Assembly (NCBI GenBank): GCA_027475525.1
Contig: JAMWFC010000044.1
Coordinates: 559,340-623,339 of the forward strand
Direction of reading: 5' to 3'
Origin: Macrolepiota albuminosa
Lineage: Eukaryota; Basidiomycota; Agaricomycetes; Agaricales; Agaricaceae
Length of the DNA: 64,000 nucleotides
The translations under genes were made by a program, and so were the position numbers. A model generated the notes under the pieces. The model had not been told where the DNA came from, did not search any database, and worked only from the letters and a program-made list of their open reading frames with translations. How positions within the stretch are numbered: the stretch's first letter is position 1; each line of letters starts with the position of its first letter. Shown piece after piece: positions 41,272 to 52,962 of the stretch.

Positions 41272-44200
41272 CTCCCACTTGACAAGATCTTCACTCTTAG
41301 CTGACTTCCAGTGCATCACAGAACTTCTCAAATGCTTCACATGGTAGAGTCTTTGTGAAGATGTCAGCAATCATGTTTTTGGTAGAACAATAATTGAGAC
41401 TTATTTCTTTCCTCTCAATGCGCTTGCATCAGAAGTGGTGCCATATATTGATATGCTTTGCTCGTGAGTGTGCGACAGGATTTCTGGCCAATGCAATGCA
41501 TCCTTGATTGTCCACGTGAATGATAGTTGCATGTAACTGAGGGTATCCAAGGTCTTCGAGCAGAACTCAGAGCCAGATAGCTTCTTTGGTTGCATTTGAT
41601 GCAGCCATGTATTTGGCTTCAACCATTAACAGCGCAACCATGGGTTGTTTCTTTGCTGACCACAATACAGATCCACCAGCCACATCGAATATGAATCTGC
41701 CAATTGAGTGGCGTGAATCAATGTCCTGTGCCCAGTTGGAATCAGTCCAGCCTACAAGGTCAATTTTGTTACTCCCACTCCTTCCAAACACTAATTCTAA
41801 GTTAACGGTGCCCTTTAAGTAGCGTAGTATTCGTTTTGTGGCCTCCAGGTGAGTTTTTCCAGGGTTGCCACTAAACTGAGAGATAATTCCAACAGAATAT
41901 TGGATGTCAGGTCATGTTTGAGTGGCATACAATAGCGTGCCAATGATTTCAAGGTATTTCAGTCCGTTTGCAAATTTTGTGTATTCCAAACGTTCATTCT
42001 CGTTTTTTGGTGACTGCAAGATGGACAGGACTTGTTTGACAGTGGAGGGCATAGATATAGGAGTGCATTCGGACATACTAAAGTGTGTGAGTATTTGGTG
42101 GATGTAGGCAGACTGGTTCAGGGAAATAGTGCATGCTTGCCTGTCTTGTTTCACTTGGATGCCCAATATGTACCTCAGCTCATCCAAATCTGAGATCTCA
42201 AACTCGGTGAACAATTTGGTTTTAAACTTTTGCAGAGTTTTGAGGCTCTTAGCAGTGAGTGCCATGTCATTGACATACACTAAGACTAACATTACAATCT
42301 CACTGTCTCTCTTCAGAATGTAAAGGCAGTTATCTGCCTGGCTTTTCTCAAAACCAGCCTTCGACATCACCTCATTGAGTTTGGTTTTCCATTGCTGTCC
42401 TGCTTGCTTAAGCCCATAGAGAGGCTTCTTCAGCCTAAGGTAGCCATCAGTCCTCCCCTCAATGGTTACTCCCTCTGGTATTGCCATATATATCTCTTCT
42501 TTGAGGTCTCCATGCAGGTAGGCTGCGACGACATCAACTTGATGAAGCTCCCAGTCCTTGCAGGCAACAATGGATAACAGAGTCCACAGAGTGGTGAACT
42601 TGGCAACAGAGGAGAAGGTTTCGGTGAAGTCTTGACCATAAAAAAGCCCTTTACGACAATCTGAGCTTTGTACTTGGAAATGTTTCCGTTGCCATCGTGC
42701 TTCACATGGAACATGATGCAACTTTCAATGGCTTTCCAACTTTCAAGAAGCATCAGGACCCATTCAAAGGTGCCGGTCTTCTGCAAAGTCTTGTACTCAG
42801 TCACAATCGCCTCCTCCCACTGCTTTGAGCAAATGGAGGACATGGCTTTATGGTAAGTCTTCGGTTCATTCTCTCCAAAGGCAACATAGGCTTTATGCTG
42901 ACCATTATGTTTTATTTCAGAGGATTGATCATCCATGGTTACAATGCTGTAACATTCAACCTGGTGACGGATATGTGCAGGATGGTCTCTTGGATGTAAA
43001 TTTGACCATTTCGAGACTCTCGGTGTAGTGGCAGCTGGTGTTGACATAAGTTTAGGAGCAACTGATTCTGGGGCTGGGGTTTCAGTAGGTTCTGACACAG
43101 GGTCAACAGGTGTCGGTGTCGGAGCAGGGTCTGAGGGCACATTGTCCTTTGGGATGAGTATTGCCAATTCCTCTGTCAATGGTGAGTTTCCACATGTTTC
43201 GAACTCTGCTAAGTTTCCAGGGCTGTTGTCCTCCACAAAATGTATGTCCCTTGCTGTTATCAACTTCCCAGTTTCAACATCTTCTAGCTAGTAGCCTTTA
43301 GTTTCATCTGTCCACCAGCCAATCATACGGCATTTAACTGACGTAACCTCTAGCTTTCCTTCTCAGAGTTTCTTAGGGATGTTGACATATGCAATGGATC
43401 CAAAAATCCGCAGGTGCAAGACATCAGGCTTTTGGCCTGTCCAGGCTTCTTGTGGCACAATACCGTTCAGGGCAAAAGTGGGTGAGCAGCTTTGAATGTG
43501 GATTGCATACATGAATGCCTTGCCCCAGTAGTGCAGGTCCATTCTGGCTGAATGTAGCATACATTGCACCATCTCGAAGAGTACAGTAATAGCCCTTTCA
43601 GCTATCCTGCTCTGCTCAGGTGTGTAAGGCACAGTTATTTCATGAAGAACTCTATTTTGATGGCAGAACTCAGTAAGTAGCTCCTTTAGGAACTCTGTCC
43701 CTATGTCTGAATGTATTTGTTTAAGCTTTAAGCCTGATTGTGTCTCTAACATCGCAATGATATCTCGTAGTGCGGCACCAGCTTCACTTTTTAATCTCAA
43801 GAGCTGACCAACTTTGAACCAGGAGCTAACCTCAACAATAACCAAGGCATATCACATCTCTGTCCATGTCTCAACAGATATCAGACCAGTGAGATCGACT
43901 ACAACAAGATCCATTTTTTGTAGGTAGTGGTGCTAGCATGGGGAAGAGGTGTACAATGTGATTTGCCAAGGGCACAGCCCTCACAAACGTGGTCGTAGGA
44001 AGCAGGAGATGTAATGGCCAGGCCTGTTACCATATTTTTTCATTGCATATCCCTGATTGCATCATAATTCAAGTGTCCAAGGCAACAATGCCACAGACGG
44101 AGACTCCTACTGATGACATCAGCAGACTCAGTTTGAATTGCAGCGCAGACAATATGATACAAGGTGCCTGTGCTACCCAACAGTGATGTACGGAACAACT

Positions 44201-45448
44201 CTTCTCCACCCTTTGATATAATTAGTCCAGTTTCAGATCCTTCCATGTAACTCTTATAGGTTGTGCCCTGACGTTGCAAGGTTCCAAAACTAACAAGATT
44301 GGCAGTGATCTTGGAAACATGAAGAACATCAGTCAAGATGACTGTTTTTGGACCATTTGGCAACTGTGTTTTGAATTTTACAGTCCCATGCCCTGCAACA
44401 GGTATGTTATGGGCATCTCCTACTGAAATCCAGTCACTGTCTGAATTGGCAGTCAATGATGTGTATGTGACAAAGAATGATGGATCAAAAAATATGTGTG
44501 ACATTGTGCCAGAATCAAGGAGCACGTAGAGTGGTTAAATTTTCTGGCCATGTACACTTGCCCAGGATCACAAGAAAGTTCTCAGAGGTCAGTGACAGCA
44601 AGGTGTGCAGCTTTTGAACCATCACTAGCTCCCTTTTTTTTCTCATCTTCAATGCGCTTAGGGCACTTGTTGATCCAGCGTCCAAGCTCCTGACAATAGT
44701 GACATTTGTTATTGGCTGCTGGCTTCTGGCCTTTCTTCTTGCCATCAGACTTCTTTGAGGCAAGCAAAGCTGTCTCACTCTCTTTCTCGTAAAATCAACA
44801 GTTGTATTCAGCTTGGAGTCGAGTTGACACGTCCTCAGGGGTGAGTTTTTCCAATTCAAATAGTTGAATTTTAATGAGGTCCCATGACAATGTACGTGGC
44901 AATGAGAGCACGAGCATGTGGGCAACATGAATGTCGGGGAGTTCCTCACCAGCCGCTGTGATCTTATTCTTGATATCAAGCATCATGGCAATGTGGTCAG
45001 CCATGCTAGTGCCATCAGCATATTTTCGAGTGTAAAGTTCCTTGAAATAGTAATGCACATTGATTTTCTGCTGATTTGTGACATGTAGTGCCTTCCAGCC
45101 ATCCCACATGGCTTTTGCAGTTTCCTTGTCAGCTACGTGAGGCTACTGGAAGCTCTCAGCTGCAGATTTCATCAAGCCTTGTGCTGCCTGATCCCACAAC
45201 ATCCACTCAAGGTATTTCTTTTTCTCAACCTTCCATATTGCTTCATCTGAGCCCTCAGGTTTAGTGCTTGATAGTTTGGATGGCTGCTCTTCATCACTAG
45301 TGACAATGAGCCAGAGGTAGTGAGACTGCAATGTGGCCTTCATGTGCTCAGCCCACAATGCATAGTTTTTGCCATTGAGTTTCAGGAACTTGAATGCATC
45401 TCCAGAGCTGGATGATGCAACATTGAGTAGGCCGCTTGTGGGGCCCAT
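41272..45448 (-). pseudogene. Copia gag-pol polyprotein gene (broken)
   Basis: Read on the minus strand. Gag starts at ATG 45446-45448 (MGPTSGLLNV), whose ATG lies inside the primer-binding site. The zinc knuckle at ~44663-44704 is CHYCQELGRWINKC, with Arg where the zinc-binding His belongs. Protease has LLDSGT (~44515). The pre-integrase box is LWHCCLGHLNYDAIRDM (~44060). Integrase has VVVDLTG, QIHSDIGTEF and IAERA (the D, D and E of the triad). RT has LHQVDVVAAYLHGDLKEEIY, KKPLYGLKQAGQQW and YVNDM at ~42265, where the second catalytic site should be YVDDM. RNase H has GWTDSNWAQDIDSRHS and VEAKYMAASNATKEAIWL (~41566-41755). At least four frame breaks or stops separate these blocks. Confidence 0.88.
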
Positions 45449-45452
45449 AACC

Positions 45453-45762
45453 TGACAAAGGGATGTCTTGGATGTGCATGAGGAAGGTCGTGGTCAGTGC
45501 AGGCAAGCAACAATGAAATCTCAACTTAGTATTCATGTGAAACTGGAGGTCAACATAAGAGGTTTGATATTGTGTATTGTACGGACAGAATAGTAATATT
45601 GTGCTTACCTGGAGTTCAACGTATGAGGTTGAACTCCATGCAAGCAAACATGAAAATAAAAACTATCACTCTTTCTCTTTGCAACTGTTGCTACTTGCAG
45701 GTCCAGAGATAAGATGACAGTCAAGGAACTAAATGGATAAGTGCAGATGTACACTTTTATCA
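45453..45762 (-). repeat. Copia 5' LTR
   Basis: 310 bp, partner of 40978-41271. It is flanked on the inside by the half-tRNA primer site (45441-45452) and outside by the target duplicate CCTTG. Confidence 0.9.
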
Positions 45763-45767
45763 CCTTG

Positions 45768-47391
45768 GCTGGCAATACTGGCAAAGCATTGCTGAAAGCA
45801 GAAGGGTTTAGAAATTGGGAAGGCACGTTAATGGCAGATAGTGACAGACTTATGTAGGAAGTGGTATGAACTCCAAAGAATCAAATTGTAGTAAAGTGGC
45901 TACAAGGCATAACCAGCATGCTTGAAAAGGCATCAGGCCAGAGTACCTGAATAAGTATATGTAATTACCATACTTTAGCATATTGCAGGAGCTAGGACAC
46001 ATTGTGAAGAAGTCAAAAACAGCATCAGCTAGCAAAGCTAACAATACAAAGTAGGTCACTTATAATTTACATGGGCTTGTTGTCAGTGATTCTTGATTCT
46101 AAAAGCATATATAAGCATGAATGGATATAGAACAATGGCTTTGAACATGACTTTGGTGCATACTGGAAGTTGCTTGACACTAAGAGTCATCATGTAAATA
46201 AGTTCCAACATATTGGCAGATTTGTGGCATTGATAATTATTCCAGAAATATTGTGTTTTTATAAGCTTGAAGTCATGGTATGTTTTACTTCCTTGTGAGT
46301 TGTTACCAGGGCTCAATAATCTATCAGAACACCTTTCTGTTGATGCTATGCCTTATTTTGTCAACTTTTGTATATTACTAACTCTTATTGAATACTTTTA
46401 ATGATTTCTGACATGAAATTTCTACAAAGCAGCTTTACTTTGGACTCCATATATCTTGCTGGCTTCCAAATTGTTATCAAAACTAATCAAATTGCATAAT
46501 AGATTGCTTTCCTGACAATCTACTATCAATTTACTAACCTCTATACATTTACAAACTCACTGAGTATTTTTGGTCATCTTTGACATGATTTTATGCATAG
46601 CTTCTTTGTTTCAGACTTGATCATTTTGAAGAGAAATCAGACAATGTGGGATAGATTGGTACAAGTGTACAATAGATGTATTCAAGCTAAATTGAAGGAC
46701 ATAAAAATCTAGCATAGTTGAACAATTGATGATTTCAACCTGCTCTGCTTGTGGCTACTTGATAGGAGTCTAAAAAATTGAAAAGATTCAAGTAGAAACA
46801 AATTCTGATTAGTGAAGTCGATTTGTCTTAAGGTTCTTTGTTTAGCCCATACCAACTTTTCACTGAGGCTAAGGAGCTACTCAAGATTGTAATTTACATA
46901 GACAACTCCAACACTTTCTTGATGTTTAGCAGTTTACACATATCACTAAAATATAACACTTTACTAAAATATGCAGTCAACCTCATAATCAGTGATGACC
47001 TTAAAGTCTGTCACATCTATAGTGAGAATAATTAGATTGTCAACCTTATTTCCAGACAACATTTCAACAAAGCATGACAGATGTAGCCAGCTAGAGGTCT
47101 ATTATCTCCAAATCTAGGAAATTTGCAATTCTAGTCTAGTCAGAAATACTCTCAAAGATTGCATGCACATAAGATTATCTCCAATCAACAGAAAATCTCT
47201 TGTCAACAGAATACCTTTTTAAAGCTGTTCACTCTTTAGAATGAGCAGCCAGTTACAAAAATCTGCTTTTTGTCACTTTTTTTCTCACAGGTTTCTATGG
47301 CCTTTTCTGTTTAGAAGAATTCTGCCAACTCAACAGTGAGTCTCTTTGGAACAATGAAAAACCCATCAAGTACCTTTTTGCTGTCATTTTT
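45768..47391. other. AT-rich region without recognisable genes
   Basis: Only short open frames, none with a domain. Likely decayed transposon sequence. It ends at the solo LTR-E target site. Confidence 0.45.
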
Positions 47392-47396
47392 GTAAC

Positions 47397-47915
47397 TGTA
47401 AGGGCGACCTCTAGAGGCTGTGGCTCAGTCACACAGCTAGCAGAAGGAAATCCAAAGTGTATTGGAGTATGTACTGACAATATCATAATAACTACTCACC
47501 TGGTAGAGGAAGATCCAAAGAAAACAAGTCTAAGGATTCCCTATGCCAGGTTGAATGCTTCTGAGGCTTCTGAAGCATGGAAAACAACTATACAGTACAA
47601 CAAAACCTTAAAAACTTGAAAATTGACTAATCAAACAACTGTGCAAACAAGGCAGGAAAACTCCGGACTTTGGAAGTCAGAAAGGCAAACTCCGGCTTAT
47701 ATAAGCAGTCTGGAAGCAGTGCTGAAGGGCCCATACTTGTCTGAATGATAGCTAAAGAACCAGAGCACCTCAAAGGCTGAGAATAGTACTAACAGATAGT
47801 GTTGAGAGAATAGAAACAGCAAAATGAGAGAATGATAGAAGAAATAAGGAAATGAATGAAAGGAGAGTGAAGGAATAAGGAGTGAAAGAAGGAAGAGATG
47901 AGGAGTCCTCTGACA
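47397..47915 (+). repeat. Solo LTR of family E, copy 3
   Basis: TGTAAGGGCGACC to CCTCTGACA, 519 bp, aligned with 3911-4408. The flanks are GTAAC (47392-47396) and GTGAC (47916-47920), a 5-bp target duplication differing by one transition. Confidence 0.82.
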
Positions 47916-47920
47916 GTGAC

Positions 47921-48680
47921 CAGTTTGAATTTTTGCTCCCTGCCCAGAAGTCTGATGTCCATTTCGAAGAAAACAGAGTTGTTGTTTTCAAGTCCAATCA
48001 TCCTGCAAACCCACATACCTATTTCATGCTGTATCTGCATAACCACACTTCCAGGTTTCCTTTGAGAAGGAAACTGTGGCTTGCCAGCAGTGGGAACTAG
48101 CCCACACAAATTTTCTTTATGATTATTTGAGAGCACTATTTCTAATGTCTATAGCAGGACAATCCATGAGACTGGGGGTGCTACCTTTTTGCAGAAACAG
48201 GAGTAGCTCCTCACTTTATTTAAGCAGCCAGCTGCTAGTCATCAAAAGCCTTCTAGCAATATATAAAAAAAAACCTGATTATCATTTACACAATGGTGTC
48301 TTGCTGTCCAACCACTGCAGCTCCACTCTAATAGGAAGGTAAATATATATATATATATTGACAATATTCATGAAGAAAAAAAAAAGATTAAATTACAGAA
48401 AATAAATAAATAATCAAAAAAGGAGAATAGAAATTGAATTCAGAAAGAAAAAAAATTAAAATTAAAAAGAATATTCATGACAGAGAAAAAAAATTGCATT
48501 TCATTTGAGCTATCATAAGAGTATTCAAATCCTCACTTCCCTACTTCATCACTTTACTCATCATTTTAGGGTTTAGTGGTCAGGCGGTGATGGAAGTAGT
48601 AGTTCAATTGAATAAATACATGTGTTAGAGTGTGGGACAGGCCACAGCGGCCCTCCCAAGAGTCACTCTGACTTATCCGG
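47921..48680. other. Low-complexity intergenic sequence
   Basis: A (TA)n run near 48343-48358 and A-rich stretches to ~48500. 47920-48110 is weakly open on the plus strand (SDQFEFLLPAQKSDVHFEEN) with no recognised domain. Confidence 0.4.
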
Positions 48681-49671
48681 TATAGAAGGACCCTGGCAAT
48701 TCACTCAAATGCCTGATCTGGATGCAGGTCTTTTTATTCCAAAAAAAAAAATGAGGCCTAAGCCAATTTAGGTCTAATTGTCCAAATATAGTAATCAGGC
48801 CTGAGTCAAGGTGCAGGTCCTGGAAGGGGGGTCTAGGCTGAGGCCAGATCCCTGGTGCAGGTCTTGGGTGGCAAACTCGGTGGATGATGATTAAAAGTTG
48901 TCAAAAGCATAGCAACTGGCTTACATTGAGCCTCACATTGAGCTCATCCATGATTAGACTACATAAATCAGAATATCAAGAGTTTCAATGCACAGACATT
49001 CCTCAGTTGTCCGATTCAGAGTCTCTCCAAATGTCTGCTCAAACAGTGACTGCACTCATTGACCTCATCAATGAGCCTCCCTTTGATCCAGCTGAATGGA
49101 TTGGGCAGAAAAAAACATATCCAGTGGCTGGCCAGCAGGTCCCACTTGGGCTGGTCAACTATTGCAACCACTTGTTAAGCATTCCAGACAAGTTTGTAGG
49201 CAAGATTGGCCTACCACCCACTACGACTGTAGAAGATGTTCTCAAGACACCAAAAATACCTTGCAGCTCAGCATTGCTGATGCCTCAACCACACAAATGG
49301 TTCAACAACTTAGGCACAGCTCAGCACCATGACCAAAGCCATAAAGGAACTGACTAGGTGAAAGCTTGTAGAAGGTAGCATGCAGACTAATAATTTAGAC
49401 TCTGATGAAGACTGAATCATTTGTTCGTGATGTACTTTTTGTTTCCTATGTACGAGAGAGCGAAATAAAATTTGTTGCAGAAAATTTCCTAATTTGGCAT
49501 GATCCTTCCTAAAAAGGTAATCCGCAAGGCCTGATCCCGGTGCAGGTCCAGAGACCCCACCCTCCAAGGCATGATCCTCTATGCAGGTATCAATTTCCTT
49601 TTTTGGGGTGCAGGTCTCAGAGGCCAAGTCGGGATCAGGCATTTGGGTAAATTGTCAGGGGTCCTGGTATA
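48681..49671 (+). mobile_element. Small terminal-inverted-repeat DNA transposon with subterminal direct repeats
   Basis: About 990 bp bounded by TATA. The left end tatagaaggaccctggcaat and the right end, reversed, tataccaggacccctgacaa continue as inverted repeats for ~38 bp to gcctgatc, with ~80% match. A ~10-bp motif (g)gtgcaggtc(c), usually preceded by gatc-like sequence, occurs six times in the same orientation near both ends (48721, 48811, 48855, 49540, 49581, 49608). Such motifs are typical transposase-binding sites. The TATA/TA ends suggest a Tc1/mariner-type target, but no transposase is present. The 157-codon plus-strand frame 48884-49357 (LIDLINEPPFDPAEWIGQKK) resembles nothing I know. 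Confidence 0.65.
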
Positions 49672-49835
49672 AAGTAAGCCTGCGCGAGGCAGTCATTGGA
49701 ACGAACCAAATTTTGGTTCAGCGTGATGGTACCATATTGTCAAGTTGCATACAAGCTTCTCCTTCACAACTGTGAATAATACAAGAGACAACGCTCCAGT
49801 AGACCATAATGCGAAACAAAATGCGTCCCACGGTG

Positions 49836-51725
49836 TCAGCAACGAATAAAGTTTCCTACTATCATTGTGGGAATACCCCACTTATCTCGACGGATCGTGA
49901 ACGAGAAGCAACAATTAATGAAGCCCTCTTCCGTCTGGAGAACCTCCTCATCCTCCTTCTTCACCTCACCACGTGCCAGCTGATCTTTCGACGAGCTATT
50001 ATTATTTGTTGTTCCCTTCTGCGGATTCGGATTCAAATTAGCGTTCAGAAACCGATTCGGGCTTCCCAGCACAGCCGGACCGACGGCCGATGTCGGCTTA
50101 TACCGTAAAACACAGGACGTCAGCACAGCTTTTTGAGATGAATCGAACGCGACGTGGCCATATTTCTCCCAGTAATTGACGGCAGACTCTTCTGCCATTA
50201 ATTCATAAATACAGAGACGTCCATCACGGAACATATAGCCATCAAGCCCGACAAGCTCTGTAAATTCGCGGTTGGCTTTGTAGATCTCGCCTGTGCGTCG
50301 CCAGAGGCATGCAGGGACACCCATGGCGGAAAAAACGCGGTCGTAATCAAGGAGAAGACGCTCAAAGGCTTCTTCTATAAAAACTAGGTCCTGAGAACAG
50401 GGTTGAATAGATTACACGAGCAAAGGAATGAGGTACGTACAATGTCACGAAGAGATTGTGCAACAGCCTAAGAGAAGAAATGATAATGAGGACGCGTATA
50501 GAAGGTTGTAGTGGGACATACCCGGAATTTAGGGCGGAGAACAGATAGGGGCTGTAGAATCTGTTGCTTCGACTCAGGCGAGACGCTGCATTATTTTCCA
50601 TTAACATCATACGAGAGAACCTCGATAAGGCAGCATACTTCTGGTCCATCCATCGACTCAGACGTGCATAGCCTTTAACATAATTGTAAGGTTTCAGTAG
50701 ACCGGCCTCGTATTTACTTCGAATGACACGATTGAGACGTTCGTTGCGTGAGCCAGACGCCTGGTCTGCCGCAGTAAGCAGAAACTTTTCCGCCTTAGTT
50801 GCTGAAGGAAGGACAGTCTCAGGTGATGGTGCATCCGATTTCTCCTTAGTATCATTCGGCGATGAATCCTGCGTGGCAGACGAAAGGGGTGCAGTGGGAT
50901 CATTAATAGCGGTAGAAGAGAAGTTCGGTTGTTGTGGTAATTGCTGAGTCGCACTATAGGCACCAGGGGACAGAAGTGAAGACGAAGCAGGATTCATTGT
51001 AGTCGAGGGATTGGTGAAGAATGAGCCTTCATCGAGAGTCTCAAGAAAGTCGCTTCATGGACATCAGGCGGAGCACAGTCAGCATTTCTTAGTCGAGACG
51101 CGCCTTAAAACAGAAAACTCATTTCCAAGTGTCTCTGGCTGATACAAAAACTGTCCTTGAGGGACAGTCATGGGCCACGCAGACGGGCCGGTCTGTTGAG
51201 TTTGCGGGGAAGGCTGGTATACAGTCACTATAAGAACTTTGAGAAAGTCTGACGTTAGGCCGAGTTTTATACTACCTGGGGCAAAAGTACGAGCCACATC
51301 GACGTTCGGCGTAGTTGTGACAGGCTGCTTGTCTGAGGCCTTTGGTCGACGTTCATCATGGCACAAGTGTCCAATTTCACGTTTGATACTATAAGCCGTG
51401 AGCCCTATTAAGTTTAACGAAAAATGAAAACGGACCATCGCTGGCAGGGCCGTCCCTCGTCACATGTCATATGGCTGCGTCTGCAGTAAAGACAGGCATG
51501 ATTGACCTTCCTCCTCTTCGTCGTCTTTTTTTTCTTACCAACATCATCGTCAGGAGTGGACACTGTGGAGGTTGACCCCGAGGCTTGCGCAGAATCAGAG
51601 TAGGGAGTGACTGCAGACATGTACCAGCGGCGATCAAATACAACAAGTTTTTCACGCGCGAAGGGACCCCGGTTGCTACGCGTCCAGGACGTCAGGACCC
51701 CAAAATCGTACCGATCTGGGGCCAT
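49836..51725 (-). CDS. ERT1/AcuK-like Zn2Cys6 transcription factor, seven exons
   Basis: Resembles the fungal activators of gluconeogenesis ERT1/AcuK/AcuM. Exons (minus): 51725-51436, 51388-51276, 51227-51104, 51052-50621, 50585-50522, 50467-50441, 50390-49836; 1605 nt, 534 residues. The zinc cluster spans the first intron: CLYCRRSHMTCDEGRPCQRC then IKREIGHLC, spacing Cx2Cx6Cx5Cx2Cx8C, preceded by basic KKKKTTKRRKVNHA. A Ser/Pro/Gln-rich linker follows (QQLPQQPNFSSTAINDPTAP), then the C-terminal PAS-like part, GEIYKANREFTELVGLDGYM and CLYELMAEES-type sequence (read CIYELMAEESAVNYWEKYG), ending RRDKWGIPTMIVGNFIRC. Intron 3 has a GC donor and intron 4 is only 35 bp. A second in-frame ATG (51620, MSAVTPYS) may be the true start. 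Isolated from other host genes by transposons. Confidence 0.88.
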
Positions 51726-52479
51726 ACAGCTGATCCCTTGTCAACCGTATAGTATTTGTTAGTTAGATACTCTGCATATGTAATACTATATACTAGATCG
51801 GTGCAGCGCCTGTCACAACATAAATGGCTAAGGCAAGATAAGCACCCTTATAGCGGCTAACGAGCCTGAATCAGCCTAGTTACTGCACGTACCAATACCA
51901 ATGAAAGGTTTTCTCCCTGTAAGGAACCTTAGACGATACGAGTTGTCCCGTGCTCTTCAAATCACTCGACGTAAACGCGGGTTCCGAGGATAAGGAACGT
52001 TTTCTGAGGCCTCTGCGTGCTCAGCGTTCCACGGATGGCCAAGTTTAAGGCCGTTTCTGGCTCAGTGCCAGTGTTTGGCGGATGCTGAGTGGGGAATGCA
52101 ACGGTCTCAGTGCATTTGTACCACCACCATCACCTCACAGGTGAGTGCAGAGTCGCTCATCCCCGACTCTCTTATGTAAGTAACGAGGAGAAGGGATTAT
52201 GTCCAGTTGAAAATTTTGGCTCATAGGGGTTGTCCTGTCAATCGTGAGGATACGACCAACGGAAAGGGTGTGTGGTCTTTGAATGAATGGTGGCTGTGTT
52301 GTCATGGGAATTCCTTTTCCCCTGTGACTCCCGTGACTCCCACTCTCAGTGTTTTCGTCGTGTCCTAGCATGGGTCCGCCTGCGGAAAAGGAAAAGTATT
52401 TTGTAGAGCTAAGCATTATTTGAACATGTCTGTAAACGATTTTCAACATGATTACCGTCATGGTAAACCCCTGTATGGG
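51726..52479. other. Intergenic, likely host promoter region plus an unassigned frame
   Basis: Sequence upstream of the ERT1-like gene; CpG-containing and not obviously repetitive. A minus-strand frame 52135-52461 (108 codons; PPFIQRPHTLSVGRILTIDR) might be an exon, but I recognise nothing and do not call it. Confidence 0.35.
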
Positions 52480-52962
52480 CCCGCAGATTTCTTAAAAGAA
52501 GAGTTCAGCTTTATCAGAGAAGCATTGAAACATGGCAGAAAGGGCATGATGAATGACCAGGCAGTTGAGATCCTATTGAACTCCTGAAAGGAAACTTTAG
52601 AATGTAGAAAAGCTATTTGGGAAGCAGAATGTGAGGACAGGAAAGCAGAGTCAAGAGTCAGTAGACATATGCAAGAACCTCAAAGGAGCCAAGACAAAGA
52701 GAACACTTTACAATCCATGTGTTCAAGAGCTCAGCCTCCCATGAGCAATGACAATGGGCCAAATCTAGTAGTTGGCAAACTGGTTCCTGAAGTAATAGAA
52801 TATCCTCCTGTACACATTGCTATTAAAAAGCTGAGGGAGCAAGAGTACATTGAATTAAGCTATGTCACACCTGAAGGTCAAGCTGAAGCAGCAAAAAATG
52901 AATCAGTAGCATCGAAATGGTATGTTTTAAAGCATTTAATAAGTTCTGGATCCATAAACTAG
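52480..52962 (+). pseudogene. YR-type gag fragment, second copy
   Basis: Plus-strand reading: EELSFIREALKHGRKGMMND, stop, ETLECRKAIWEAECEDRKAE, NLVVGKLVPEVIEYPPVHIA, IKKLREQEYIELSYVTPEGQ. Same family as the YR1 gag N-terminus at 39884-40375, in opposite orientation. Only this piece is recognisable and no repeats or RT follow, so it is an orphan fragment. Confidence 0.55.

Larger units (their letters stand above)
40978..45762 (-). mobile_element. Ty1/copia retrotransposon, complete but decayed
   Basis: 4,785 bp. LTRs at 45453-45762 (5', element on minus strand) and 40978-41271 (3'), 310 and 294 bp, both TGA...TCA, similar but not identical. The target duplication CCTTG is perfect (40973-40977, 45763-45767). 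The primer site on the minus strand is GGTTATGGGCCC, touching the 5' LTR; it matches the anticodon region of initiator tRNA-Met, the half-tRNA primer known from copia-type elements. The purine tract aagtgggag lies against the 3' LTR. Domain order gag, protease, integrase, RT, RNase H is that of copia. Frameshifts and stops make it inactive. Confidence 0.92.
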
